A DNA stretch of 64,000 nucleotides, from positions 1 to 64,000 of IMG/VR virus record IMGVR_UViG_3300050021_000500. One strand, given 5' to 3'. This document shows, piece by piece, positions 1 through 7,279 of this stretch. A program made the position numbers and the translations under genes. Every line of letters starts with the position of its first letter. Positions within the stretch are counted from its first letter, which is position 1. Source of the DNA: a virus. The notes beneath the pieces were generated by a model. The model did not search any database. It saw nothing but the letters and a program-made list of their open reading frames with translations, and was not told the origin of the DNA.

Positions 1-133
1 TCGTAATCGCGTTGCGGTAGGTCTGATTGGTGGTGCAGGCGCCCGGCTCGCGCTCGCGGAGCGGGATCTGGAGATCCTTGAGGTTCTGGCCCCAAAGGCC
101 GAAGGCGAAGAGGATGAGGATGAGGGCTTTCAT
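1..133 (-). CDS. Exported virion-type protein, N-terminal 44 residues only
   Basis: The reading frame runs off the left window edge. It begins with a good AAGGAG ribosome-binding site and a short hydrophobic leader (MKALILILFAFGLWGQ) that looks like a signal peptide cleaved after Gly-Gln. The mature part starts with a charged stretch containing a Cys. It is last in the visible part of the leftward late operon. Similar leaders occur on the tail fibre gene near 63 kb and on an exported protein near 60.2 kb. The function is unknown; a tail or fibre component is an inference from position. Confidence 0.6.
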   Translation of the reverse strand, partial: MKALILILFAFGLWGQNLKDLQIPLREREPGACTTNQTYRNAIT

Positions 134-143
134 GTGAAACTCC

Positions 144-1124
144 TTACGAGCGCTGAAGCATGTGCTGCCAACTAAAGTTGTAATCGCTCCATTGACCGGG
201 CTGCAGCCGATGGCCGCTCAAGACCGGCTTATCGGCCAGCGTGTAACTCGTGGTGCCAAGCGGAATCGGTGTGGCGTTCTGGAGGTACAGTGCGTCGGCG
301 GACAGGCCGCAATAGATCAGCCAGCCCACCGAAAGCATTCTTGTGTAGAGCCCTTCCGCCGTACCCACCGCTGGCGGGTCCAAGGTGGGCGGAGTCAGCC
401 CCGTGGTGGTCACCGTAATGAGTTGCGCTGCGGCAGTCGTCACCGCAACCTGCGCGCTCCCGGCCGACTCGGCATTGGCTTTGTTGGTGGGCGAAACGTA
501 CGGCTGTCCGACCCAGGTAATGGCCACCAGGTACTTGCCACCCGGGTCACTCGAGCCACTACCTGCAGCCGAAACGTTGGAAGCCCCAAACGTCCCCGCG
601 TCGAATTCCCGCAGGGCTCCCGGACAGGGCAAGGGAATCAATACCACGGGGATGCCCTGGGAACGCAAGGTGCGCCAGGCGGCGTCCTTTTCTTCGGCGT
701 ACATGATCATCTTGGCTTCGTAGCGATCACCATTCTTGGTCCCGACGAAGCGATGGAAGGCCGAGCGGTAGAGCTTTTCGAGGGCGGAGTATTCGATCCA
801 CCGGCGAACCGCATGCTTGCTTGGATCCGGCTCAATGGCCACCACCTGGTTCAGGCGAAAGCGCGGCCGGCTGATGGCGGCCGAGTAGACGTTCATCACC
901 GCGGCCACGTGGTTGATGTTCATCGACGGCGAGAGCAGGTAGCCCGAGAAGTTCTGAAACGCGGCCTTCAGTTCGTCTCCGCAGGTGGTGACGGCGCGGC
1001 GGATGATACTGTCCGGCCCCTCGATCTGGATGGGCGGGGTTTCGGCCGCCGCCACGCGGGAGCACTCCGAGTCCAGGGACTGCAATGTCGCCGTCGAAAT
1101 CACATCGCTGTCTGTGAGGAGCAT
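144..1124 (-). CDS. Hypothetical virion protein (326 aa)
   Basis: A full-length soluble protein of 326 residues in the late operon, downstream of the major capsid gene. The N-terminal half is mixed and helical (charged 'RRWIEYSALEKLYRSAFHRF' region). The C-terminal half is rich in Ser, Thr, Gly and Ala, as in beta-rich head-tail or tail proteins. No signal peptide or membrane segment is visible. I do not recognise the family; head-tail connector or tail component is inferred from position only. The start ATG lies just downstream of the 58-aa gene, consistent with translational coupling. Confidence 0.75.
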   Translation of the reverse strand: MLLTDSDVISTATLQSLDSECSRVAAAETPPIQIEGPDSIIRRAVTTCGDELKAAFQNFSGYLLSPSMNINHVAAVMNVYSAAISRPRFRLNQVVAIEPDPSKHAVRRWIEYSALEKLYRSAFHRFVGTKNGDRYEAKMIMYAEEKDAAWRTLRSQGIPVVLIPLPCPGALREFDAGTFGASNVSAAGSGSSDPGGKYLVAITWVGQPYVSPTNKANAESAGSAQVAVTTAAAQLITVTTTGLTPPTLDPPAVGTAEGLYTRMLSVGWLIYCGLSADALYLQNATPIPLGTTSYTLADKPVLSGHRLQPGQWSDYNFSWQHMLQRS

Positions 1125-1130
1125 GGTGGA

Positions 1131-1307
1131 TTACTCGGTTTCGGGAAGGGAGGGAGCGGGCTCGGCAGTCGGAGCTTCCGGCGCGTGCGGAGCGAACACC
1201 TGCTCCACGGCATCGAGATGCTTTTGCGCCTGCTTGGCGGTAGGGCCATCGGCGTGACTCGCCACATGGCGCAGCAGAAAGAGAATGGCGGCTTCGATTG
1301 GATTCAT
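1131..1307 (-). CDS. Small hypothetical late protein (58 aa)
   Basis: A 58-residue ORF (starts MNPIEAAILFLLRHV) preceded by AAAGGAAT. An N-terminal amphipathic helix is followed by a Pro/Ala/Glu-rich tail. It fits tightly between two late genes on the same strand, which supports it as real. No family recognised. The roughly 200 bases upstream (to the next gene) are extremely GC-rich and I see no convincing gene there. Confidence 0.6.
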   Translation of the reverse strand: MNPIEAAILFLLRHVASHADGPTAKQAQKHLDAVEQVFAPHAPEAPTAEPAPSLPETE

Positions 1308-1512
1308 GAGAGATTCCTTTGTCTACGAGAAAGAGCACGGGCGCGGCCGGGGAGAAATGCCGGCGCGCGCCCGCGGCAATGGACGCTCCCGAGGACGAGT
1401 CGGAGGCGTCCTCCCGCCAGGAGGGGGGCCCGGCGGGGAACTGGAGAGGTGGTTGTGATTTGGGTGCGCGTGACAATACGCACCCGCAAGTGTTAAGGCG
1501 TTGGAATGTGCG

Positions 1513-1896
1513 TCAATATTCCAGCCAAGCACGGAGCTTCAAACTGGAATTCGCATCGATTTCGGTCACATTCGCGCGAAGTACGGCGCCCGTGGTGCCG
1601 ATGGCGCTACCCGGGATCTGGTACTTGCGCACGCTCCAGATTTTGTCGGCCGCGGAGCTGACCGCTCCTTCACCGCCGACCACCAGGTCCGCGACCGGCG
1701 TTCCGGTGAACGCGTTGGTGGACTCTTCGATTTGAATTTGGAAGTTTTTCCCGGCGGTATCCGACTGGACCTGGAGGAACAAAGTGAAATCCTTTGTCAC
1801 TCCGGACACGTCGAGTCCCGCGGTCGGGGTGACGGCACCGGTCCCGGTGACCGTCTGTACCCCCGTGGTAACTGCACCGATTGTCATGTTGGCCAA
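1513..1896 (-). CDS. Small beta-rich virion protein (127 aa)
   Basis: A 127-residue protein dominated by Thr, Val, Gly and Ala, with alternating hydrophobic patterns typical of beta sandwiches. It lies two genes downstream of the major capsid gene, where head-decoration or tail-tube proteins are often encoded. There are no cysteines, signal peptide or coiled coil. Decoration or structural protein is an inference from composition and order. Preceded by AAGGAGG. Confidence 0.75.
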   Translation of the reverse strand: MANMTIGAVTTGVQTVTGTGAVTPTAGLDVSGVTKDFTLFLQVQSDTAGKNFQIQIEESTNAFTGTPVADLVVGGEGAVSSAADKIWSVRKYQIPGSAIGTTGAVLRANVTEIDANSSLKLRAWLEY

Positions 1897-1907
1897 TTTA
1901 GGCCTCC

Positions 1908-2318
1908 TTATTTGTCCTGTTTCGCGCGCTCGGGCTTGTTGCCGAGGGCGGCTTGAACCGCGGCGGCCACCACGATCGCCAGGCGCCCGTCGTCTTCGGG
2001 CGAACTGCGGATAATCATGGTATTCTTGCGCGATTCTTCGATCTTGGCGAGGCGTGCCACTTCCGTGGCTCGCTCCCGCGTGTAACGCTCGATCTCCTCG
2101 GGCGTGGATTTCTTGTGCGTCCCGTCGGCCAGGCGGCTGGCGGCATTATGAGCGCTGGCCGGGAACACCTGGCCTCCCACCATGCCGGTCCGGCGGTTTT
2201 CGATGGACGTGACGTAGAACGTTTTCTGGCCGGTGGCCGCGAGTTCGGCCTGGATGGCCATTTGGTCCTGCCAATAGGCACTCGTGCCTTGAGCGGATTG
2301 CGATGTCGTTGCGAACAT
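1908..2318 (-). CDS. Late protein with 'TSIENRRTGMVGGQ' domain, paralogue of the 6.8-7.3 kb gene
   Basis: A 136-residue protein. Residues about 37-75 carry a segment (TSIEN-R-x-GMVGGQ, then AA-R-ADGTH-x-ST) that recurs almost unchanged in the exported protein at 6840-7262, so the two share a domain. After it comes a charged helix rich in Arg and Glu and a C-terminal Ala-rich helix. This copy has no leader peptide. It follows the major capsid gene directly, so a capsid-associated role is possible. The family is not recognised. Confidence 0.75.
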   Translation of the reverse strand: MFATTSQSAQGTSAYWQDQMAIQAELAATGQKTFYVTSIENRRTGMVGGQVFPASAHNAASRLADGTHKKSTPEEIERYTRERATEVARLAKIEESRKNTMIIRSSPEDDGRLAIVVAAAVQAALGNKPERAKQDK

Positions 2319-2384
2319 GAATGATCCTTTGTCCCGCCAGAAAATGTGGAATGGGAGGGGGTATGCCAGAGCCGCCGGGCGGGG

Positions 2385-3326
2385 TTACAGGCTCTGGACG
2401 TCGACGCCGTAGTTGTTGCGGAGGACGCCGACCCCGTAGAGGCAATCGACCGTGAACTGCTGCGCGAGAGTGCCGGGAGCGTAGGACATGACCACGCGTA
2501 CACCGAAGTTGCCCATCTCGGCGTACTCGGCAATGGCGCCGGTTCCGGGAAGAGGCTGCGGCAGACGACGAATCACGAGAGCCAGCGCGTTCCGGGCGAA
2601 TACCAGGTTGTGATACGTGGTGGTCGTCGTGGTCTGTACGTACTGCGAGCGGTAGATCGAAATACCCTTGAGGGTTCCGCCTACCGTGCCGGCCAGGCTT
2701 CCGCCGGGCAGCGCGCCGGTTTGGATCGGCGACGGCTGACCCGAGGGGCCGAGCATCTGGAACTCGCTGAAGCGCGGCAGTTGGCGGATGGCCGAATAGG
2801 CCGAAGTGCCGACCACAGCGAAACGGGGATCGCCCTGCGGGACGAGGCTGTTAGCCAGGGCCGTTTCGGCGGAATCCAGGCGGGCTTCGTCGAACGTGGA
2901 AGCGCCGCCCAGGGCCGTATTGGCCGTGAACAGCGTGTAGCAGGCCAGCAGATCGTTTTCGATGCGCGTGGCAATGGCGATGATGGCCGGACGCAGGTAG
3001 GTGTCGAGCAGATCGACCGAAGCCAGTACCTTGGTGGCGTCGGGAATATTGAAGGTGGACTCGACGTGCTGGTTGAGCACGATCTGGGCGTTGCCGAGAG
3101 ACGGATTCTGATTGGTGACCGTGCCGGCTTCCATGAGGTTGTTGGCACTCATGCTCGGGGGGATTGCCACGTTGACGGTGTCGCCGCCGGCGACCATGAC
3201 GGGGTCGAAGTCGCGGTTGACCAGATTGCCCATGACGAGATTTCCGACGAGCGGCTCAAGGGCGCGCGCCGCCACGAATTTGGCGATGGCCTGCGCGATA
3301 TTTACGGAGGTGATTTCGTTAGCCAT
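2385..3326 (-). CDS. Major capsid protein, P22 coat-like
   Basis: A 313-residue protein with the layout of the P22 coat family (HK97 fold). An N-terminal helix (NIAQAIAKFVAARALEPL) is followed by a 'GDTVNV..PPSM' strand region and the long 'spine' helix around residues 90-130 (DATKVLASVDLLDTYLRPA, then IENDLLA). It then has a 'FAVVGTSAYSAIRQ' strand and a Thr-rich beta region. It sits directly downstream of the scaffold gene, as in P22-like phages, and assembles the icosahedral shell around the scaffold. A 59-aa fragment related to the spine helix is encoded separately at 9827-10006. The family call is from remembered motifs, not a search. Confidence 0.85.
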   Translation of the reverse strand: MANEITSVNIAQAIAKFVAARALEPLVGNLVMGNLVNRDFDPVMVAGGDTVNVAIPPSMSANNLMEAGTVTNQNPSLGNAQIVLNQHVESTFNIPDATKVLASVDLLDTYLRPAIIAIATRIENDLLACYTLFTANTALGGASTFDEARLDSAETALANSLVPQGDPRFAVVGTSAYSAIRQLPRFSEFQMLGPSGQPSPIQTGALPGGSLAGTVGGTLKGISIYRSQYVQTTTTTTYHNLVFARNALALVIRRLPQPLPGTGAIAEYAEMGNFGVRVVMSYAPGTLAQQFTVDCLYGVGVLRNNYGVDVQSL

Positions 3327-3402
3327 AAAGATGGCCTCCTGTGGGTTTGGATTGGTGGTGCGTCTGAATCACCCAGGAGGGGAACTGCCTGGCCAGTGGA
3401 GC

Positions 3403-3432
3403 GGACCCCGTGATTATCCCCACGGCGGGGGT
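3403..3432 (-). repeat. Intergenic hairpin repeat, copy 1 of 3
   Basis: Between the major capsid gene and the 65-aa gene. The top strand reads CCCCGTG, a short spacer, then CCCCACGGCGGGG; it can fold as an imperfect GC hairpin. The same core (CCGCCGTGGGG on the coding strand) recurs in the next two upstream intergenic gaps. There is no following T run, so it is not a standard intrinsic terminator. Confidence 0.5.
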
Positions 3433-3460
3433 TAGGAACAACGATGGGAAAACTGAGACG

Positions 3461-3658
3461 CTACACCAGAAGCGTCGTCAACGTGGTGGTGGGAGTGTGG
3501 CCGCCGGAAACGCGGTCGAGCGCGTCGCCGAGCTGCTTGAATTGCGCGACGGTCATGTTCTCGGGCGCGACTGCCAGCAGGGCGGTCAAGGTCGTGGCCG
3601 TAAGATGCGGGGCGAGATCGACGGTGCAGGTCTTGGGACTGGAAACTGAAGCAGACAT
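3461..3658 (-). CDS. Small hypothetical late protein (65 aa)
   Basis: A 65-residue Thr/Leu/Ala-rich protein between scaffold and major capsid genes, flanked on both sides by the same small hairpin repeat. It starts MSASVSSPKT after an AGGAGG-type site. No motif beyond two short amphipathic helices. Capsid-associated small protein is only a positional guess. Confidence 0.65.
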   Translation of the reverse strand: MSASVSSPKTCTVDLAPHLTATTLTALLAVAPENMTVAQFKQLGDALDRVSGGHTPTTTLTTLLV

Positions 3659-3690
3659 AAGGGGAAGGCCTCCTTGATTTGGATTTGTAC

Positions 3691-3721
3691 GGCCCCGTGC
3701 TTGCCCCCACGGCGGGGAAAC
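3691..3721 (-). repeat. Intergenic hairpin repeat, copy 2 of 3
   Basis: Lies between the scaffold gene and the 65-aa gene. The top strand has CCCCGTG then CCCCCACGGCGGGG. It has the same arrangement as the copies next to the capsid gene and upstream of scaffold, always just after a stop codon on the minus strand. Confidence 0.5.
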
Positions 3722-3733
3722 TTGTGGAAAAGG

Positions 3734-4465
3734 CTAGGTTACGTTGCCGTCCTTGATGTCCTGCAGCATGGCCTGGAGCTCAGCCGGCGTCTTCCCTGCC
3801 ATCTTTTGGGGCGTGATGTCGGACAGCTTGAGTGGGCCGCTGCTTTTGCGGGACGCATTGCCCGCGGCAGCGCCGGCGCCGCCGCCGCCTTTAGGTACCA
3901 GCATCTGAGCATAGTCCCTTTCCGCCAGATCTTTCAGATAGGCCTTCATGGGCAGGACACCGTTCTCGCTGTCGGCTACAAAACTGCCGTCGTCTTCGCG
4001 CCTGATGTCACTCTGGGTGGCGCGAAAGAAGAGCGTGCGGAGACCTTCGGTGTGAAACGGGATATCATTCAGGGCACCCCGAATGGCGGTCGCGCGCTCC
4101 GTATCGAGGCGGGACTTCCGTTCCGCGTCCTTATCCTCGTTGGCTTTTTTCTCGCGGGCTTCGACTTGCGACAGTTGGCGTTTCAGCGCCGCGAGTTCCG
4201 CATTGATTTCCGGTGCAATTTTCGGATTGGGCGGCGGATCCACCACCGGGGCGGCGGGGTCTGGCGGGGCGGCGGGGTCGGCGGATGCCGGCGCGGCCGG
4301 CGTGACGGATTTACTCAACGCTGCGAATTTCTTGTCCAGGGCGTTGATGCCTTTGTTGAACTCGCCCAAAATTCGGGCGGTGAAAGCCTCCGGGTCGAAG
4401 GGCGGTGGAGGCGTGGGGTTGGGGTTGGTGGGGTCCACGACGGGATCCCCGAGTTTTACGGCCAT
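3734..4465 (-). CDS. Capsid scaffolding protein (candidate)
   Basis: 243 residues with the usual scaffold make-up. A Pro-rich disordered N-terminus (PNPTPPPPFDPEAFTARI) and an Ala/Pro linker are followed by a long charged coiled coil at about residues 80-120 (AELAALKRQLSQVEAREKK). A Gly/Ala-rich hinge and a short C-terminal helical segment end the protein. It is immediately upstream of the major capsid gene in transcription order, the normal place for scaffold. The start ATG was chosen over one 22 codons upstream because GGAAGGAAG precedes it. It should act transiently inside the procapsid. Sequence identity to known scaffolds cannot be judged here. Confidence 0.75.
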   Translation of the reverse strand: MAVKLGDPVVDPTNPNPTPPPPFDPEAFTARILGEFNKGINALDKKFAALSKSVTPAAPASADPAAPPDPAAPVVDPPPNPKIAPEINAELAALKRQLSQVEAREKKANEDKDAERKSRLDTERATAIRGALNDIPFHTEGLRTLFFRATQSDIRREDDGSFVADSENGVLPMKAYLKDLAERDYAQMLVPKGGGGAGAAAGNASRKSSGPLKLSDITPQKMAGKTPAELQAMLQDIKDGNVT

Positions 4466-4508
4466 AAATGTTTTGCTTCCTTCCCGCGATTGAAGTGCGC
4501 GGCCACGT

Positions 4509-4538
4509 AACCCGTGCTTCGATAGCCCCACGGCGGGC
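4509..4538 (-). repeat. Intergenic hairpin repeat, copy 3 of 3
   Basis: Between the 87-aa gene and the scaffold gene. The top strand has CCCGTG, eleven bases, then CCCCACGGCGGG. It matches the copies at about 3.4 and 3.7 kb, which makes a chance hairpin unlikely. Confidence 0.45.
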
Positions 4539-4544
4539 CTGTTG

Positions 4545-4808
4545 CTAATTCAATTTGAACTGCGGAACTTCGACCAGCTTCCGTCCCTGCGCGATGCGGC
4601 TGGCGTGTTGCGGACACAGATGCCGGTCGATGCCGATGGCCCACCCGGCTTCGATGGCGCCTTTCACAAAGGGCATCACGGCCGCGTTGCGCTCCTCTTC
4701 GGATAGCCCCGCCGGCAACACGGCTGTGGCGAAGCACCCGCAGTGGCGGTCATCGCAGAGCAGCAGTAGGTTCGGTTGCGGAACGAAGTCGGCGACGATA
4801 CGGAACAT
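4545..4808 (-). CDS. Hypothetical late protein (87 aa)
   Basis: 87 residues. Its ATG overlaps the stop of the ferritin-like gene (TAATG), implying translational coupling. It contains three Cys and several His (CDDRHCGC near the N-terminus, RHLCPQHASR near the C-terminus), a spacing that could bind a metal ion. Co-translation with a ferritin-like protein makes a joint role possible, but that is inference. No family recognised. Confidence 0.7.
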   Translation of the reverse strand: MFRIVADFVPQPNLLLLCDDRHCGCFATAVLPAGLSEEERNAAVMPFVKGAIEAGWAIGIDRHLCPQHASRIAQGRKLVEVPQFKLN

Positions 4809-5290
4809 TAGCAGTCCTCGATCCGGGCCCCGATGTACCCGGATTCTTCCAACTTGGCCAGCAGCCGCAGCTCGCGGGCCAGTTTCACGGACTGCTTTTC
4901 CAGGCACTCGATGGCGTGTTCGTAGAGGTCCGGAGTATAGTCGGCCTGCTCTTCCCATGCCGCGCTGCGGTAATCCGTGAAGGTGGTGAGCGCCTTGTCG
5001 ACCAGCCCCTGCTCGGCCTTCAATATCCCGGCGATGGTTCCGGATCCCATGGCGGGAGCGCTACTTTTGTCTGGCTGGAAGGAGATCGGCACTTCAATGT
5101 AGAGCAGCCGGTCCAGGAAGATCATGGACTGGCACTCGGCCTTCTCGTGCCAGCCGTGGATATGCCGCGCCAGCCATTTGACGCCGAGGGCCTTCACCCA
5201 GCGGGCGTCCATCTGGAATTGGTCGGCCAGGCTGGCCAGGATCTGGGCACTTGCCTGTAGATTGGTAATTGTCTGTTTGGATGCGTCCAT
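4808..5290 (-). CDS. Bacterioferritin-like protein lacking di-iron ligands (candidate)
   Basis: 160 residues, mostly helical. Read by eye against E. coli bacterioferritin, the helix A-B region aligns without gaps: 'DARWVKALGVKWL' matches HARMFKNWGLKRL and 'FLDRLLYIE' matches YIERILFLE. The C-terminal 'YIGARI' matches YLQAQI. At the positions of the bacterioferritin iron ligands (E18, E51, H54, E127, H130) this protein seems to have Leu, Ala, Gln, Gln and Lys, so ferroxidase activity is not expected. The haem Met is also replaced. It lies in the late operon beside scaffold, so a structural role for a four-helix bundle is possible. Fold call moderate, function unknown. Confidence 0.55.
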   Translation of the reverse strand: MDASKQTITNLQASAQILASLADQFQMDARWVKALGVKWLARHIHGWHEKAECQSMIFLDRLLYIEVPISFQPDKSSAPAMGSGTIAGILKAEQGLVDKALTTFTDYRSAAWEEQADYTPDLYEHAIECLEKQSVKLARELRLLAKLEESGYIGARIEDC

Positions 5291-5310
5291 GGTTTTCAGA
5301 ACCTCAATTA

Positions 5311-5416
5311 CTTAAAGCGGTGAAAGGCTTCGCGGATGGATGGCTGTGACGGTGCGGGCTCGTGATGCGCCGCCGGCCCAACCGTCGCCGTAGGACGGCG
5401 CTGGGCCGGCTCTGGG
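5311..5416 (+). repeat. Structured hairpin element A (forward, left boundary of cassette A-D)
   Basis: Member of the eleven-copy family described in the findings. It starts with the AAAGGCTTCG block and a variable stretch, then CGCCGCC and the 9-bp arm GCCGGCCCA. Next come ACCGTC, the inner stem GCCGT-AGG-ACGGC, GC, the matching arm TGGGCCGGC and the terminal CTCTGG. The CTCTGG end points toward the cargo genes at 5.5-7.3 kb, with element D closing the unit in inverted orientation. Confidence 0.75.
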
Positions 5417-5458
5417 GCCAACTGTCCACATGAAGTCCAAGGCAATTCTGACGCGCTA

Positions 5459-5487
5459 TTGACAAAACACGCGAAAGCATGCGTAAT
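5459..5487 (+). promoter_or_regulatory. Putative promoter for the 5.5 kb HTH gene
   Basis: A perfect -35 box TTGACA is followed by a 17-base spacer and a weak -10 (GTAATG). It lies between element A and the HTH gene start. Transcription from it would give almost no leader. Confidence 0.35.
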
Positions 5488-5493
5488 GGAGTT

Positions 5494-5718
5494 ATGAATT
5501 CTGTGCAGGCGACACAACTCAGCGAGCGGCAAGTCGAAGAAGAATACGGCATCAACTCGCGTACTCTACAGGGGTGGCGAACCCGCAAGAAGGGGCCGCC
5601 GTACTTGAAAGTCGGCGGGACTTTGGTACGCTACAACCGCATCGAATTGGAGGCGTGGATAGAGTCGAGCCCGCATTATCTTTCAGTGCCCGGCGAACTG
5701 GCGAGCCGGGATGCCTAA
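5494..5718 (+). CDS. Small helix-turn-helix DNA-binding protein (excisionase/AlpA-like)
   Basis: 74 residues with an HTH_17-type winged helix: 'LSERQVEEEYGINSRTLQGWRTRKKGPPYLKVGGTLVRY' pattern, i.e. helix, turn, recognition helix, then the Gly-Pro-Pro-Tyr/Lys-Val-Gly wing typical of excisionase-like proteins. Such proteins bind direct repeats and control excision or transcription. The ATG preceded by GGAG was chosen over one 15 bases upstream. It is the first gene inside cassette A-D, reads opposite to the late operon around it, and overlaps the next gene by 8 bases. Confidence 0.75.
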   Translation: MNSVQATQLSERQVEEEYGINSRTLQGWRTRKKGPPYLKVGGTLVRYNRIELEAWIESSPHYLSVPGELASRDA

Positions 5719-6238
5719 AATACGCCGGTGGCGTGAACGTAGAACAGTCAAACCACTTCCGGGTCCTATCCTCAAGGGGACCATGCATCTGTTGCTGGAA
5801 GTGTTTGACGTATGTCCGGAAAGCGGCTATGTGCCGCACGTCAATCCGAACATTGCGCGCAGGTATGAAGCCCTTAGCGAGGAAGCCTTGTCAACACTGT
5901 TGTCCCAATTCCCAGACGTCCTGCTGCACAGTGATTGGGAAAGTGACGATGGAGGCCAGGCCGTGGTGATGATGGTAATGGCCCTTCGCCAAATTACCCA
6001 TGGCGTTATCCAGGCAACCGATCATGAATTGGACATTTGGGCCAGGAACCTAACCGTCATGATGCCCCAGGAAGGTCTTCGCCGACTTCACTATGTGGAG
6101 ATTGATGACTTTCCGGGGCCTACGTCTGGGCTCTGGCGCGAAGATTTGAGCTTCCATCAACGCATGGGCTGGGCGGCCCCAACACTGGAATCCACTCTGG
6201 CTGAAGTAAAACGGCGTGGTCTGGACTTCCCTGTTTGA
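5711..6238 (+). CDS. Hypothetical protein in cassette A-D (175 aa)
   Basis: 175 residues, overlapping the HTH gene, so the two are probably co-translated. The N-terminus is very basic (PKIRRWRERRTVK); the rest is mixed alpha/beta without recognisable motif, cysteines or membrane segment. It is tail-to-tail, with 82 bases of overlap, with the 115-aa gene on the other strand. Its pairing with an excisionase-like protein suggests a regulatory or accessory role, but no function can be assigned. Confidence 0.65.
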   Translation: MPKIRRWRERRTVKPLPGPILKGTMHLLLEVFDVCPESGYVPHVNPNIARRYEALSEEALSTLLSQFPDVLLHSDWESDDGGQAVVMMVMALRQITHGVIQATDHELDIWARNLTVMMPQEGLRRLHYVEIDDFPGPTSGLWREDLSFHQRMGWAAPTLESTLAEVKRRGLDFPV

Positions 6239-6504
6239 CAATGGATGACGACTTTACGGACGCCCTGCAATGTTTCGATAGAGGCCGTGTCCCGGACACG
6301 GAGAATCACTTCGGGGTCTCCATCGGATGAATGCGAAAGCTGCTGTTGTAAGCCGTTTTGAATTGCGTCGAGTACTGCTTCGTGACACGGCAAGTCGCCA
6401 GTCAGAACGACATGTATGGTTCTCGTTTTGTCGTGACAGTATACGCCCTCAGCGAGTTTGTGCATGCCCTTGAACGACGGCGTCAGTCGTGTGAGTTCTT
6501 TCAT
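6157..6504 (-). CDS. Hypothetical protein downstream of XRE regulator (115 aa)
   Basis: 115 residues starting MKELTRLTPSFKG after GGAGAATC. It lies 21 bases after the XRE-type regulator on the same strand, so the two may form a two-gene unit like a toxin-antitoxin module. No RelE/HigB-like features are seen, and the C-terminal part overlaps the opposite gene. Treat as an unrecognised partner. Confidence 0.45.
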   Translation of the reverse strand: MKELTRLTPSFKGMHKLAEGVYCHDKTRTIHVVLTGDLPCHEAVLDAIQNGLQQQLSHSSDGDPEVILRVRDTASIETLQGVRKVVIHCQTGKSRPRRFTSARVDSSVGAAQPMR

Positions 6505-6525
6505 AATGATTCTCCGGACAGCGCC

Positions 6526-6810
6526 TCAACCCCCGTCGGGCGGACGCTGATATCGACTGCCTTGTCCGAGTGTGACCAGGAAGCGCATCAGGCGGTCAAT
6601 AGAAAACTGGGTCAGGCGGCCGCGTTTCAGCGCGCTCACTTTCGGCTGGTTGATGCCGAGCAGTTTCGCCGCCTCTACCTGGGTAAGTCCCCGCTGTTCA
6701 ATGATCTTGTTGATGTGGCGCACGAGGTCCGACTTTGCCAGCATTTCGCCAGCATTAGCGAAGCCAATGTCAGCAAAGACATTCCCGCTCCCAGCGATAC
6801 TTTTAGCCAT
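6526..6810 (-). CDS. XRE-family antitoxin-like regulator (COG5606/HigA-like)
   Basis: 94 residues. Residues about 8-22 (NVFADIGFANAGEML) and the HTH 'INKIIEQRGLTQVEAAKLLGINQPKVSALKRG' followed by FSIDRLMRFLVTLG fit the small XRE proteins that act as antitoxins next to RelE-like toxins. The ATG following AAAGGGAG was chosen over one four codons upstream. No RelE-like toxin is visible beside it; the neighbours are the exported paralogue upstream and the 115-aa protein downstream. It may instead regulate the cassette. DNA-binding role secure, partner unknown. Confidence 0.8.
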   Translation of the reverse strand: MAKSIAGSGNVFADIGFANAGEMLAKSDLVRHINKIIEQRGLTQVEAAKLLGINQPKVSALKRGRLTQFSIDRLMRFLVTLGQGSRYQRPPDGG

Positions 6811-6839
6811 TCTCCCTTTCATCCACTACGCCAAATGCT

Positions 6840-7262
6840 TCATGCTGCGGCGGAGCGCCCCACCCAGACGGCGGCCCTTCGCCGTGAAGTCGATGCCAGC
6901 CATTCGGCGTGCTCTAGCTCATCGGCCCGGAATTCAAGCACCTCAACCTCCGTCGATAATCGGTGCGTTCCGTCAGCGATTCGCATAGCGGCATTCCAGA
7001 AAACGCATTTGAAGGACTGACCCCCCACCATTCCCATGCGCTTGTTTTCGATGGAGGTGATGGTGCATTCCGTGAAACCCGGGAAGTCCGCACGGAGTTC
7101 CGATTCTAAGCGTTTCACTTCCGCCCAATACGGGGGGCATCCGGTGCCCTCCGGTATCACCCAATAAGGGTAGCATTCGGTTCCCTTCGGTTTCAGCTTC
7201 CCAATGAGAGGCAGCGCTCCCAGGAGAGGCAACAGGGCAAAAAGTTGGCGGCGATTCATCAT
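6840..7262 (-). CDS. Exported paralogue of the 1.9-2.3 kb late protein (140 aa)
   Basis: 140 residues. The N-terminus has a leader with twin arginines and a hydrophobic core (MMNRRQLFALLPLLGALPL), so it is probably exported or membrane-anchored. Residues about 70-105 repeat the TSIEN-(R/K)-R-x-GMVGGQ / AA-R-ADGTH-x-ST domain of the late-operon protein at 1908-2318. A Pro/Tyr/Cys-rich segment links leader and domain. It is the only cassette A-D gene with a clear relative elsewhere in the window. Function unknown. Confidence 0.7.
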   Translation of the reverse strand: MMNRRQLFALLPLLGALPLIGKLKPKGTECYPYWVIPEGTGCPPYWAEVKRLESELRADFPGFTECTITSIENKRMGMVGGQSFKCVFWNAAMRIADGTHRLSTEVEVLEFRADELEHAEWLASTSRRRAAVWVGRSAAA

Positions 7263-7279
7263 GGTTCAATCTTAGCTCC

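Noticed and set aside
162-1496. Long plus-strand open frame (444 codons) opposite the first late genes
   Set aside because: Its Arg/Gly/His-rich translation is the antisense of convincing minus-strand genes and shows no ribosome-binding site or motif.
6157-6810. Toxin-antitoxin module made of the XRE gene and its neighbour
   Set aside because: The XRE protein fits antitoxins, but no RelE/HigB-like toxin features are present in either neighbour, so the module is not claimed.
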